NCBI GenBank assembly: GCA_024641545.1
Contig: JAHECW010000008.1
Location: 1-61,341 of the forward strand
Length of the DNA: 61,341 nt
Reading direction: 5' to 3'
Origin: Acidobacteriota bacterium
GTDB lineage: Bacteria > Acidobacteriota > Thermoanaerobaculia > Thermoanaerobaculales > Sulfomarinibacteraceae
Under the pieces are notes generated by a model. That model saw only the letters and a program-made list of their open reading frames with translations, searched no databases and was not told where the DNA came from. A program made the position numbers and the translations under genes. Positions 1 to 6,949 of this stretch are shown one piece after another. The first letter of the stretch is position 1; each line of letters starts with the position of its first letter.

Positions 1-33
1 CCGGTGAGCGTAAGTCTTGCGCGTGCTCGGAGC

Positions 34-122
34 GCTGACCCGGATGCTGCCGCCGCTCCGGTCGCTGACTCGGATGCTGCAGCGGTCGCTGTCCCTGCCG
101 CTGCCCCGGTCGCTGCCACTGC
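34..122. repeat. Low-complexity imperfect tandem repeat
   Basis: Imperfect units of about 22-27 bases built on GGTCGCTGACTCGGATGCTG. Read on the plus strand it is Ala-rich and open from the window edge, but that frame continues into the HD gene in another frame, so I do not call it coding. It may be a spacer or the edge of a gene cut by the window. Confidence 0.4.
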
Positions 123-151
123 TTCCTGTATCCTGATCCCCGGAGGCCGCA

Positions 152-727
152 ATGACCGAAAACCCGACCCGCGAAGACGCCTGGACGCTGCTCAACGAAT
201 ACACCGACAACCCGAGCCTGATCAAGCACGCCCTCTCGGTCGAGGCCGCGATGCGCGCCTACGCCGAGCAATTCGGGGAGGATGTCGAGAGCTGGGGCAT
301 CATCGGGCTGATCCATGACTTCGACTACCAGCAGAACCCGACCGAGGAGACCCACGTTCATGTCGGCATGACGATTCTCCGCGAACGGGGCTGGCCCGAG
401 GATTGGATTCTCACCGCGGCGTCGCACGCGGACTACATGGGGCTGGCGAGAGAAACCGCCGCCGCCAAGACCCTGTTTGCCGTCGACGAGTTGGCCGGTT
501 TTCTCACCGCGTGCGCCCTCGTTCGCCCGGACAAGGCCATCGCCAACGTCCATGCGAAGTCGGTGAAGAAGAAGCTCAAGGACAAGGCCTTCGCCCGGGC
601 GGTCAACCGCGACGATGTCCGCAACGGCGCCGAGGCTCTCGGGGTCGATCTCTCAGAGCACATCGAGTTCGTCCGCGACGCCATGGCGACCATCGCCGAC
701 GAACTCGAGCTGCCGCCTGCCGAGTAG
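152..727 (+). CDS. HD-domain hydrolase (HDIG-type), 191 aa
   Basis: Small single-domain protein of the HD metal-dependent phosphohydrolase superfamily. The histidine of HALSVEAAMRAYA (about residue 26), the HDFDY pair (about residue 55), and later histidines in ETHVHVG and SHADYMG make the usual metal-binding pattern. Close relatives are annotated only as HDIG or HD-domain proteins, and the substrate is unknown. The ATG has a clean Shine-Dalgarno sequence (GGAGG at 142-146). It converges with serS, and the gap between them carries short repeats. It is probably cytoplasmic; no signal peptide is visible. The family call is firm and the function is open. Confidence 0.85.
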   Translation: MTENPTREDAWTLLNEYTDNPSLIKHALSVEAAMRAYAEQFGEDVESWGIIGLIHDFDYQQNPTEETHVHVGMTILRERGWPEDWILTAASHADYMGLARETAAAKTLFAVDELAGFLTACALVRPDKAIANVHAKSVKKKLKDKAFARAVNRDDVRNGAEALGVDLSEHIEFVRDAMATIADELELPPAE

Positions 728-751
728 TCGTCACAACCACGAAGGGAAGCT

Positions 752-811
752 GATAGCCGTTGGGCTTGAGCGATGAGCCGTTCGCTATTGGTTCCATCGC
801 AGGGTTGACTC
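752..811. repeat. Dispersed intergenic repeat, copy 1
   Basis: Contains TAGCCGT, GAGCGATGAGCCGT and GGGTTGAC in this order. The same ordered blocks recur at 26448-26490 between coaE and the cupin gene. Both copies lie between convergent genes. Confidence 0.55.
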
Positions 812-834
812 TCTTTGGACGGCGGGTGATGAAC

Positions 835-878
835 CTAACAGCTAACAGCTAACAGCTAACAGCTAACAGCTAACAGCT
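835..878. repeat. 7-bp tandem repeat (GCTAACA)n
   Basis: Six near-perfect copies of GCTAACA followed by GCT. The serS stop codon lies inside the array: on the minus strand the array reads CTGTTAGCTGTTAG and supplies the TAG. The last residues of SerRS (Ser-Cys) are therefore encoded by the repeat edge. Confidence 0.9.
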
Positions 879-2165
879 CTGCGATGCCGGTTCGATCACC
901 TCGAGCCCGCCCATGTAGGGCCGGAGGACCTCCGGGACGACGACCGAGCCGTCCGCCCGCTGGTAGTTTTCGAGCACGGCGACCATGGTCCTGCCGACGG
1001 CGAGCCCGGAGCCGTTGATGGTGTGAACCAGCCGCGCCTTGCCGCCGTCGGCAGGACGATAGCGGAGCCTGGCCCGCCGCGCTTGGAAGTCGGTGAAGCT
1101 CGAACAGGACGAGATCTCGCGATAGGCGGACTGGCCGGGCAACCAGACCTCGAGATCGGTGGTCCGCGCGGCGGAAAAGCCGAGATCCCCGGTACACAGG
1201 CTGACCACGCGATAGGGGAGCCCGAGCCCCTGTAGAACCGCCTCGGCGTGGCCGGTGAGCTCGCCCAGGGCGTGCGCGGATCGATCCGGATGGGTGAGCT
1301 GGACCAGTTCGACCTTGTGGAACTGGTGGAGTCGGATCAGACCTCGGACATCCTTGCCGTAGGAACCGGCTTCGGCGCGGAAACAGGGCGTGAAGGCGCA
1401 GTACCTGCGGGGCAGCTCCGCCTCGTCGAGGACCTCGCCGCGGTGGAGGTTGGTCAGCTGGACCTCGGCGGTGGGTGAGAGATAGAGATCGGTCGACTCG
1501 AGGTGGAAGAGATCATCGGCGAACTTGGGGAGCTGGCCGGTGCTCTGGAGGGACGCGGTGTTGACCAGGGCCGGCGGCAGGATCTCGGTGTAACCGTGCT
1601 TGCGGGTGTGGAGATCGAGCATGTAGCTCGTCAGCGCGCGTTCCAACGCGGCGCCGGCGCCGCGCAGGACGGCGAAACGGGCGCCGGCGATGGTGACGGC
1701 GCGTTCGAAGTCGATGATCCCGAGGGCCGGTCCGAGGTCCCAGTGAGCCAGGGCCTCGAAGGCGAGGGTCGGCGGCGTGCCCCAGCATCGCTCCTCGCGG
1801 TTGGCCGAGGCGTCTGGGCCTTCGGGCACGTCATCGGTGGGGAGATTCGGGACGGTGAGCTCGAGAGCGCCGAGCTCCTCCTCGAGGACTCTGGTCTGGT
1901 CCTCGACGGAGGAGATCTCGTCTCCGACGGCGCTCATGGCGGCGCGCTTGGCCTCCGCCTCGTCGCGCCTGCCGTCACGGAAGAGAGCGCCGATCTCCTT
2001 GGAGCCGGAGTTGCGTCTGGCCTTGAGTTCTTCGAGGCGAACCAAGAGGGCGCGCCACTCGGAATCGACCTCGAGCAGCCGGTCCAACGGCGCCTCGGTA
2101 CGGCGCAGCTCGAGCATCCTCCGGACCCGTTCCGGATCGTTGCGGTACAAGTCGCGAGAGAGCAT
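870..2165 (-). CDS. serS: Serine--tRNA ligase
   Basis: Class II aminoacyl-tRNA synthetase that charges tRNA-Ser, and also tRNA-Sec, which matters here because selB lies nearby. The first ~110 residues form the expected antiparallel coiled-coil arm. Motif 2 is seen as FRAEAGSYGKDVRGL (about 264-278) and motif 3 as GSGLAVGRTM (about 385-394). The length of 431 aa is usual. The start ATG follows a good SD (GGAGG, four bases upstream), with a TAGGAT -10-like hexamer about 20 nt further up, so this gene has a conventional leader. The extreme C-terminus runs into the 7-bp tandem repeat, so the final residues are probably not under selection. Confidence 0.97.
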   Translation of the reverse strand: MLSRDLYRNDPERVRRMLELRRTEAPLDRLLEVDSEWRALLVRLEELKARRNSGSKEIGALFRDGRRDEAEAKRAAMSAVGDEISSVEDQTRVLEEELGALELTVPNLPTDDVPEGPDASANREERCWGTPPTLAFEALAHWDLGPALGIIDFERAVTIAGARFAVLRGAGAALERALTSYMLDLHTRKHGYTEILPPALVNTASLQSTGQLPKFADDLFHLESTDLYLSPTAEVQLTNLHRGEVLDEAELPRRYCAFTPCFRAEAGSYGKDVRGLIRLHQFHKVELVQLTHPDRSAHALGELTGHAEAVLQGLGLPYRVVSLCTGDLGFSAARTTDLEVWLPGQSAYREISSCSSFTDFQARRARLRYRPADGGKARLVHTINGSGLAVGRTMVAVLENYQRADGSVVVPEVLRPYMGGLEVIEPASQSC

Positions 2166-2286
2166 TCGTTCCTCCGGTTGGCGATCCTACCTCAATTCTC
2201 GCGGGTCGCCGTGCCGGCGGAGAGCCGCCCGCGAGCATCAGGGGAATGCAGATTCGATCCCGCAGCTTGGCTGCTCGAGATGCGAT

Positions 2287-2943
2287 TCAGCTTTCCGAGG
2301 AGCCGAGGGGTACGTAGATCTGCGTACCCCGCCGGCAGCGGACGATCTGATCGACGAGGGCATCGAAATCGGGCGGGTTGTTGACGAAGTCGATGTCATC
2401 GGTGTTGATCACCAACAGCGGCGTTTCCCGGTAGTGGAAAAAGTAGTAGGAGTACGCCTCACTGAGCCGTTCGAGGTAGTCGGGATCGATCTCCGATTCG
2501 AAATCGCGCGCGCGTTTCTTGATCCGTTCGAGCAGGACCGGCAGCGAAGCCTGCATGTAGATGACGAGGTCCGGGGTCGGAACCTCCTGATCGAGTACCG
2601 GGAAGAGCTTCTCGTAGATGCGCAGATCGGTGTCATCGAGGTTGAGGTAGGCGAAGATCCGGTCCTTTGGGAAACTGTAGTCCGCGAGCACCAGGCGCTG
2701 GAAGAGATTCATCTGGGCGATCTCGCGCTGTTGCTGAAACCGGGACAGGAGAAAGTAGATCTGAACCTGGAAGGCGGCCCCCGCGCGGCCCTCGTAGAAC
2801 GCAGGGAGGAACGGGTTGGTGATGTCCTCGAGGACCATCACTCCTTCGAATCGATCCGCCAGGAGTTGCACCAACGAGGTCTTCCCCACCCCGATGGGAC
2901 CTTCGATGGCGATGTGACGAAATGGAAGCTTGCGGATGGTCAT
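2287..2943 (-). CDS. Deoxynucleoside kinase (dAdo/dGuo/dCyd kinase family)
   Basis: Phosphorylates deoxynucleosides for dNTP salvage. The P-loop GPIGVGKT lies at residues 15-22. Downstream blocks typical of the dNK family are LEDITNPFLPAFY, QIYFLLSRFQQ, the ADYSFPKDRIFA segment holding the D-R pair, and a lid region RIKKRARDFE. The length of 218 aa matches bacterial dAK/dGK enzymes. Specificity cannot be read from sequence alone. It is probably cotranscribed with nothing downstream; serS follows after about 120 bp with its own SD. A TTGAGG-18-TAAGAT promoter lies upstream, and the mRNA would start only a few bases before the ATG. Confidence 0.9.
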   Translation of the reverse strand: MTIRKLPFRHIAIEGPIGVGKTSLVQLLADRFEGVMVLEDITNPFLPAFYEGRAGAAFQVQIYFLLSRFQQQREIAQMNLFQRLVLADYSFPKDRIFAYLNLDDTDLRIYEKLFPVLDQEVPTPDLVIYMQASLPVLLERIKKRARDFESEIDPDYLERLSEAYSYYFFHYRETPLLVINTDDIDFVNNPPDFDALVDQIVRCRRGTQIYVPLGSSES

Positions 2944-2952
2944 GCCCGATGC

Positions 2953-2982
2953 ATCTTAATACAGTACTCGACGGGCCCTCAA
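2953..2982 (-). promoter_or_regulatory. Promoter of the deoxynucleoside kinase gene
   Basis: TTGAGG, an 18-bp spacer and TAAGAT, which ends 9 bp before the ATG. No SD fits between, so the transcript would be nearly leaderless. The -35 overlaps the stop region of the upstream prenyltransferase gene. Confidence 0.5.
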
Positions 2983-3926
2983 GGGACCAGCCTGGCGATG
3001 ACGAAGAGCGAGCACATCGCGACCGACAGCAGTCCGTTGGCGGTGAAGAAGGCCGCGTCGACCGCGCTGAGGTCATCGGCGCGGACGAGGCGGTGCTGCC
3101 AACCCATGAGCACCGCCGCTGTCGCCACGGCGGCGAAACGAAGCCAACCGCCGCCGGCGGCCGCGGCGAAGGCGGCGAAGCCGGCGAGGGCGAGGACGTG
3201 GAAGAACCTGGCGATCCGAAGCGCAGCCCGTGGACCGACCGCGGCGGGGATGGAACGCAGCGAGTGCGATCGATCGAAGGACTCATCCTGGAGCGAGTAG
3301 ATGATGTCGAAACCGGCGACCCAGAACATCACCGCCGCGCCCAGCATCAGCGGTGGCGGCTCGATGGCTCCGGTCACCGCGATCCAGGCGCCGATGGGTG
3401 CGATGCCGAGGGAGAGACCGAGCCACAGGTGCGCCGCCGCGGTCCATCTCTTGGCGTATGAATAGCCGAAGAGCACCCCCAGGGTGGGAACGGCGAGCAC
3501 GAGACAGAGTCGATTGAGCATGGCCGCCGCACCCATGAAGGCGAGTGCGGCGATGACCGTCACGCGCCAGACGAAGCGACGGCTGAGCCGGCCCGCCGGC
3601 AGCGACCGATCGGCGGTGCGGGGATTGAAGGTGTCGAGTTCATGGTCGGCGAGCCGGTTGAAGCTCATCGCCGCGGTTCGTGCGCTGATCATGGCGATGA
3701 CCACCCATGCCCATGTCCCTGCCGACGGCCAGCCGTCTCCGGCAGCCGTGATCAGGGACATGACGGCGAAGGGCAGAGCGAAGACCGAGTGTTTGAAGGC
3801 GACCATGTCGGCAGCTTCGCCGAGCTCACCGAGGAGACCGTGGTTGACCGAGACCCTCGTTTCCCGCGGGTCGGCGGCGTTCCCGCCGGGCGTCGTCGTT
3901 TGCGGATCGCGGCGGGCTTTACGCAT
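2979..3926 (-). CDS. ubiA: UbiA-family prenyltransferase (probable MqnP / menaquinone synthesis)
   Basis: Polytopic membrane enzyme that attaches a polyprenyl chain to an aromatic acid. The first Asp-rich motif is NRLADHELDTFNPRTADR (from residue 90) and the second is FDIIYSLQDESFDR (about 210-223). At 315 aa, with an NPRT block after the first motif, it resembles the non-proteobacterial 4-hydroxybenzoate-type subgroup used in futalosine-dependent menaquinone synthesis. No mqn genes are present to prove this. A UbiE/MenG methyltransferase at 24.2 kb could act in the same pathway. The start is supported by TATACT ending 6 bp upstream (leaderless type). Confidence 0.87.
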   Translation of the reverse strand: MRKARRDPQTTTPGGNAADPRETRVSVNHGLLGELGEAADMVAFKHSVFALPFAVMSLITAAGDGWPSAGTWAWVVIAMISARTAAMSFNRLADHELDTFNPRTADRSLPAGRLSRRFVWRVTVIAALAFMGAAAMLNRLCLVLAVPTLGVLFGYSYAKRWTAAAHLWLGLSLGIAPIGAWIAVTGAIEPPPLMLGAAVMFWVAGFDIIYSLQDESFDRSHSLRSIPAAVGPRAALRIARFFHVLALAGFAAFAAAAGGGWLRFAAVATAAVLMGWQHRLVRADDLSAVDAAFFTANGLLSVAMCSLFVIARLVP

Positions 3927-3932
3927 CGCGGG

Positions 3933-3938
3933 AGTATA
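3933..3938 (-). promoter_or_regulatory. -10 element of the prenyltransferase gene (leaderless type)
   Basis: TATACT on the minus strand, 6 bp before the ATG at 3926. There is no SD and no room for one. I see no clear -35 element. Confidence 0.5.
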
Positions 3939-4006
3939 ACCCGCACCCGCGCGCCGCCGTCACCGACTCGAGATCGCGACCCGCAACGATGGTTCGCCCG
4001 TTGACG

Positions 4007-4047
4007 GGGTGGAAGATTTGCTGTCACTGACAAGATCTTCTCCACCC
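4007..4047. repeat. Imperfect inverted repeat in intergenic region
   Basis: GGGTGGA at 4007-4013 pairs with TCCACCC at 4041-4047, with partial inner pairing (AGAT..TTG with CAAGATCT). There is no T-run on either strand, so it is not a clear terminator. It could be an operator or a structured leader. The 3939-4285 gap holds no gene, only this repeat, a sigma-54-type promoter and an unrecognised leader. Confidence 0.4.
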
Positions 4048-4168
4048 TCTGAGAGTTGAACTCTCGCTCCATTTGTAAAAATTTTTTGTCAGTTCCCGAG
4101 ATTCGGATCCATCGGTTGACTGGCCTTAAATATCCATTTTTGAATAACTTGAGATGGATCGACCGAAT

Positions 4169-4183
4169 TGGCACGAATCTCGC
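4169..4183 (+). promoter_or_regulatory. Sigma-54 (RpoN) type promoter upstream of ComEA-like gene
   Basis: TGGCACG-AATC-TCGC. The GG (4170-4171) and GC (4182-4183) doublets have exactly the -24/-12 spacing, and there is one mismatch to TTGC. It would give a leader of about 90 nt before the ATG at 4286, and that ATG has a strong SD. I could not recognise a riboswitch in the leader. Confidence 0.6.
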
Positions 4184-4285
4184 GATGTCCGGGGCACATC
4201 ACTCAGGGAGGTGCCCATGCAGAAGACCCGATAGCCAGCCAGCTCGGCCGATCGCAAGACATCAACCCGAACAAGGAGGAAGACA

Positions 4286-4633
4286 ATGATCCAGAGAAAC
4301 GCAGTCGTGTTTGTCGCCCTGATTCTCGCCGTGGCGTCGCTGGCGATGGCAGCTGATAACGCCGCGACCGGGGTCGTCAACATCAACACCGCGGGACCCG
4401 ACCAGCTCCAGCTGCTGCCGAGGATCGGTCCGGCGCTGGCGGATCGCATCATCGAGTTCCGTGAGGCGAATGGACTCTTCGGGAGCGTCGACGAGCTCGT
4501 CGCGGTCAAAGGCATCGGGGAGAGCTCGCTAGCCAGGCTGGCCCCCTATGTCACGACAACGGGGGCAACCACCCTGGATGCGAAGGTGAGGCTCCCGCGT
4601 TCGTCCGGCAGCGGCGCACCGGCCGCGAGCTGA
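4286..4633 (+). CDS. ComEA-like helix-hairpin-helix protein (exported)
   Basis: 115-aa protein with an N-terminal signal peptide (hydrophobic segment about residues 5-22, ending ASLAMAAD) and a tandem HhH domain starting VVNINTAGPDQLQLLPRIG (about 32-50) and continuing with VDELVAVKGIGE. It matches the ComEA DNA-binding domain, which binds incoming double-stranded DNA in the periplasm during transformation. It is a minimal ComEA without the membrane-stalk region of Gram-positive versions. SD AAGGAGGA at 4273-4280. A sigma-54-type promoter precedes it and a strong terminator follows. The next gene is a pseudopilin, which fits a link to type IV pilus DNA uptake. Confidence 0.9.
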   Translation: MIQRNAVVFVALILAVASLAMAADNAATGVVNINTAGPDQLQLLPRIGPALADRIIEFREANGLFGSVDELVAVKGIGESSLARLAPYVTTTGATTLDAKVRLPRSSGSGAPAAS

Positions 4634-4662
4634 TCTGAAACCAACCACAGCGTGGACGGGAT

Positions 4663-4687
4663 GCGGCCCTTCGGGGCCGCGTTTTTT
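4663..4687 (+). terminator. Rho-independent terminator after ComEA-like gene
   Basis: GCGGCCC-TTCG-GGGCCGC hairpin with a UUCG tetraloop, followed by G and six T. Confidence 0.93.
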
Positions 4688-4718
4688 CCCGATCGATGTC
4701 GGCAGGATGGAGGATTGG

Positions 4719-5342
4719 ATGAATGAGAAGAGACGGTTTTTGGGAGCGCTCCCGCGGCAACTTGGGATCTCGACCGCCGAGCTCGTGGCGGTGATCGCGG
4801 TGAGCGGTCTTCTGACGGTTGTGGGGGTTCCTTCCCTGAATGATGCGAAACGGTGTGCGGCCATGACCAGGTCGATCGCCCAGGTTCACGGTCTGCTGGT
4901 GCGCAGCCGGGCGGTCGCGGTCATGCGCAGCCGGCGGTGTGCCGTGGTTTTCGATCGAGAGGCCGATGGCAGTTGGCGCTGTTTCGTTGCCGAGGACGGC
5001 GACGGTGACGGGGTTCGTCGGACCGACATCTCGAGTGGTACGGATCCCGTGGTGGACGGGGTGGTCGTCATTGCCGCCGGTGGTGCGGGTCCGGGGATCC
5101 TGCAGGACGGAGCGGTGCCGGACCCCAGCGGACGCGGTTCTCTCGGGGGGGATCTCACGGATCCGATCCGCGCCGGGCAGGGCAACATCATCACCTTTTC
5201 TTCGAACGGGACTGCGACTCCGTCCTCGGTTTACTTCACCGACCATTCCCGGCGCATGGTGGTGCTCCGAATCTATGGCGGGACCGGACGGATCAACCGT
5301 CTCTCGTGGCGACGCGGCTGGAGTCAGTGGAAGCAGGGGTGA
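4719..5342 (+). CDS. GspH/FimT-type pseudopilin
   Basis: Minor type IV pilin or type II secretion pseudopilin. The prepilin motif is QLG|ISTAELVAVIAVSGLL: the peptidase would cut after Gly16, Glu sits at +5, and a hydrophobic helix follows. Residue +1 is Ile instead of the usual Phe or Met. The C-terminal part carries GspH-like strands (IITFSSNGTATPSSVYFTD and a final RINRLSW). I use the ATG at 4719, which has GGAGGA five bases upstream, not the ATG at 4707. The 3' end overlaps the convergent nucleotidyltransferase gene by 19 bp. A terminator separates it from the ComEA-like gene, so it may depend on read-through or its own promoter. Confidence 0.82.
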   Translation: MNEKRRFLGALPRQLGISTAELVAVIAVSGLLTVVGVPSLNDAKRCAAMTRSIAQVHGLLVRSRAVAVMRSRRCAVVFDREADGSWRCFVAEDGDGDGVRRTDISSGTDPVVDGVVVIAAGGAGPGILQDGAVPDPSGRGSLGGDLTDPIRAGQGNIITFSSNGTATPSSVYFTDHSRRMVVLRIYGGTGRINRLSWRRGWSQWKQG

Positions 5343-6316
5343 GCATCGCGATCGCCGAGGTCCCGCCCGGTCCGAACGGCGCGGAACTCGTCGACAACCA
5401 CCTCCGCCGGTGCGGTCGAAAGGTCGCCGAGAAGGACCGACCGCAGCACCCGAGTGCGCGCGGCGACGGTTGCGCCCTCGGCGACCACGGCCTCGCCGAC
5501 GACCGCATCTTCGGCGATCCGGGCGCCGCGGCCGATGAGGGCGGCACCGATCGAGGCCGACGGGTGGACCTCGGCCGACGGGTGAACCACTGCGGCTCCG
5601 TCCTTGAGGCGTCCGAGCACCGCAGCGAGGTAGTCTGAAGGGGTCCCGATCTCGCGCCAATGGCCGGACACGACGACGCCACCGAGCCGCCCGCTCTCCA
5701 GTGCCGGTCGCCAGAGCTCCTCGGTGATCGTCGCCCCGGGCCGGGTACGGAGGTCATTCAACGCCTCGCGTGCGACCAGCATCACGCCGGGGTAGAGAAA
5801 CGACGCCTCTCTGGGTTCGGGCTGACCCGGCTTCCTGATGTGGCGGACCGTTCCGTTCCGGTCGACGATCACCCGCGACCAACGGAGCGGATCGAGATGA
5901 GGCAGAAGCGCCAGGCTGACGAGATCCCCGGATCGCGGCATGCGCTCGAGGAGCGGTTCGAGATTCAGATTGAGCCATCCGTCGCCGTTGATGATCAGGA
6001 CGGGCCCGCTTTCGCCGAGCAGGCCGCGGTCGCGCGCCAGTGCGATGCCCCCGGCCGTGTCCATCAGCTCCGATTCACGAGAGATCGCGATTTCGAGGCC
6101 GAGATCGAGGTCTGCGAGGGCACGCTCCATGGCATCGGCCAGGTGCCAGGTGTTGACCACCAGGCGCTCGGCTCCGACGCTGGTGGCGAGGCGCAGCGCG
6201 GACGCTACGACCGGTTCGTCGAGCAGGGGCAGGGCGGGTTTCGGCAGGACGCGAGACAGCGGCAGCATGCGCTCGCCACGACCGGCGGCGAGCACCATTG
6301 CCGCGGCGAGCCTCAC
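5324..6316 (-). CDS. Sugar-1-phosphate nucleotidyltransferase (mannose-1-P guanylyltransferase-like)
   Basis: NDP-sugar pyrophosphorylase. The N-terminal Rossmann-like NTP_transferase domain opens MVLAAGRGERMLPLSRVLPK: the GxGxRxxPxxxxxPK loop with the catalytic Lys. NGDGWL is the metal/sugar-binding Asp block. Residues from about 245 form a left-handed beta-helix (hexapeptide repeats such as VHPSAEVHPSASIG). The base and sugar are not certain; MurU-like or ManC-like are both possible. The start is taken as the GTG at 6316, which overlaps the CYTH stop by 4 bp (GTGA). An upstream in-frame start would sit inside the CYTH gene. Translationally coupled two-gene unit. Confidence 0.85.
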   Translation of the reverse strand: MRLAAAMVLAAGRGERMLPLSRVLPKPALPLLDEPVVASALRLATSVGAERLVVNTWHLADAMERALADLDLGLEIAISRESELMDTAGGIALARDRGLLGESGPVLIINGDGWLNLNLEPLLERMPRSGDLVSLALLPHLDPLRWSRVIVDRNGTVRHIRKPGQPEPREASFLYPGVMLVAREALNDLRTRPGATITEELWRPALESGRLGGVVVSGHWREIGTPSDYLAAVLGRLKDGAAVVHPSAEVHPSASIGAALIGRGARIAEDAVVGEAVVAEGATVAARTRVLRSVLLGDLSTAPAEVVVDEFRAVRTGRDLGDRDAHPCFH

Positions 6317-6861
6317 GAGCCGAAAACCATGTCGCGTCCGAGCCCAGGGTGGCGACGGCGATGATCCCGCCAAAGGCCGATGTACGACTTCATCACCGCC
6401 CGTGCAGGGTCGAGACCGAGCCCTTCGGCGGTCGCCTCGAGAGAGCCGGTCGGTCCTTCAAGCTCGACGAAGTCGCCCATGGGCGTGTGGTCGAGTTCGA
6501 CCCGCACCCCGCCGAGACGCCAACTCTCCCGGAACTTCTCATAACGCAACGCCGGTTCGTAGCCGAGAGCGTTCAAGAGCTCGGAGATGCGTTCGCTCGA
6601 GGAGATCTCGAGCTCGATCTCGCGGCGCTGTTTGACCGTGCCGGAGAACGCCGCCGGTCCCTTGAAGGTCAGCAGGTTGCGATCGCCGACCCGCCGGACC
6701 CGCAACACCTGCCCGCTCGTGGCCAATCGGCCCGAAGGCGTGTCGAAGAGGACGTTGACCTCGTGTTGAGCAACGCTGAGTTGCTCGGCCTCGGTTGTGG
6801 CGAGGCGACGGCGGATCTCATCCAGATCCTCGACGGGGATCTTGAGTTCACATTCGATCAC
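6313..6861 (-). CDS. CYTH-domain protein (class IV adenylate cyclase / triphosphatase family)
   Basis: 182-aa CYTH (triphosphate tunnel) protein. It starts with the signature ECELK (ExExK, residues 3-7). Charged pairs follow along the tunnel strands: RVRRVG, LTFKGP, QRREIELEI, YEKFRESW and VELDHTPMGDFVELEG. It is closest in layout to CyaB-like or thiamine-triphosphatase members, and function varies within the family between cyclase and phosphatase. It leads a two-gene unit with the nucleotidyltransferase. The GTG start has TAAGCT ending 6 bp upstream and no SD. Confidence 0.9.
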   Translation of the reverse strand: MIECELKIPVEDLDEIRRRLATTEAEQLSVAQHEVNVLFDTPSGRLATSGQVLRVRRVGDRNLLTFKGPAAFSGTVKQRREIELEISSSERISELLNALGYEPALRYEKFRESWRLGGVRVELDHTPMGDFVELEGPTGSLEATAEGLGLDPARAVMKSYIGLWRDHRRRHPGLGRDMVFGS

Positions 6862-6867
6862 CCGGTC

Positions 6868-6873
6868 AGCTTA
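6868..6873 (-). promoter_or_regulatory. -10 element of the CYTH gene (leaderless type)
   Basis: TAAGCT on the minus strand, 6 bp from the GTG at 6861. Confidence 0.45.
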
Positions 6874-6937
6874 GCCGGTCGGGTGCGACGGGCCAAGTGA
6901 TCCGGGTTCCGATCTGCTGCCGCGGCCCAAAGGTGTG

Positions 6938-6943
6938 TACCAT
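6938..6943 (+). promoter_or_regulatory. -10 element of selB (leaderless type)
   Basis: TACCAT, 6 bp before the ATG at 6950. No SD is present. Confidence 0.45.
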
Positions 6944-6949
6944 GGCTGC

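Noticed and set aside
1503-2384. Plus-strand frame opposite serS
   Set aside because: SerRS motifs 2 and 3 prove the minus strand; this frame is a shadow.
4184-4285. c-di-GMP (GEMM) riboswitch in the ComEA-like leader
   Set aside because: A GATAGCCAGCCAG segment is suggestive, but the GGGCAAACC and GACGCAAAG cores are absent, so I do not call it.
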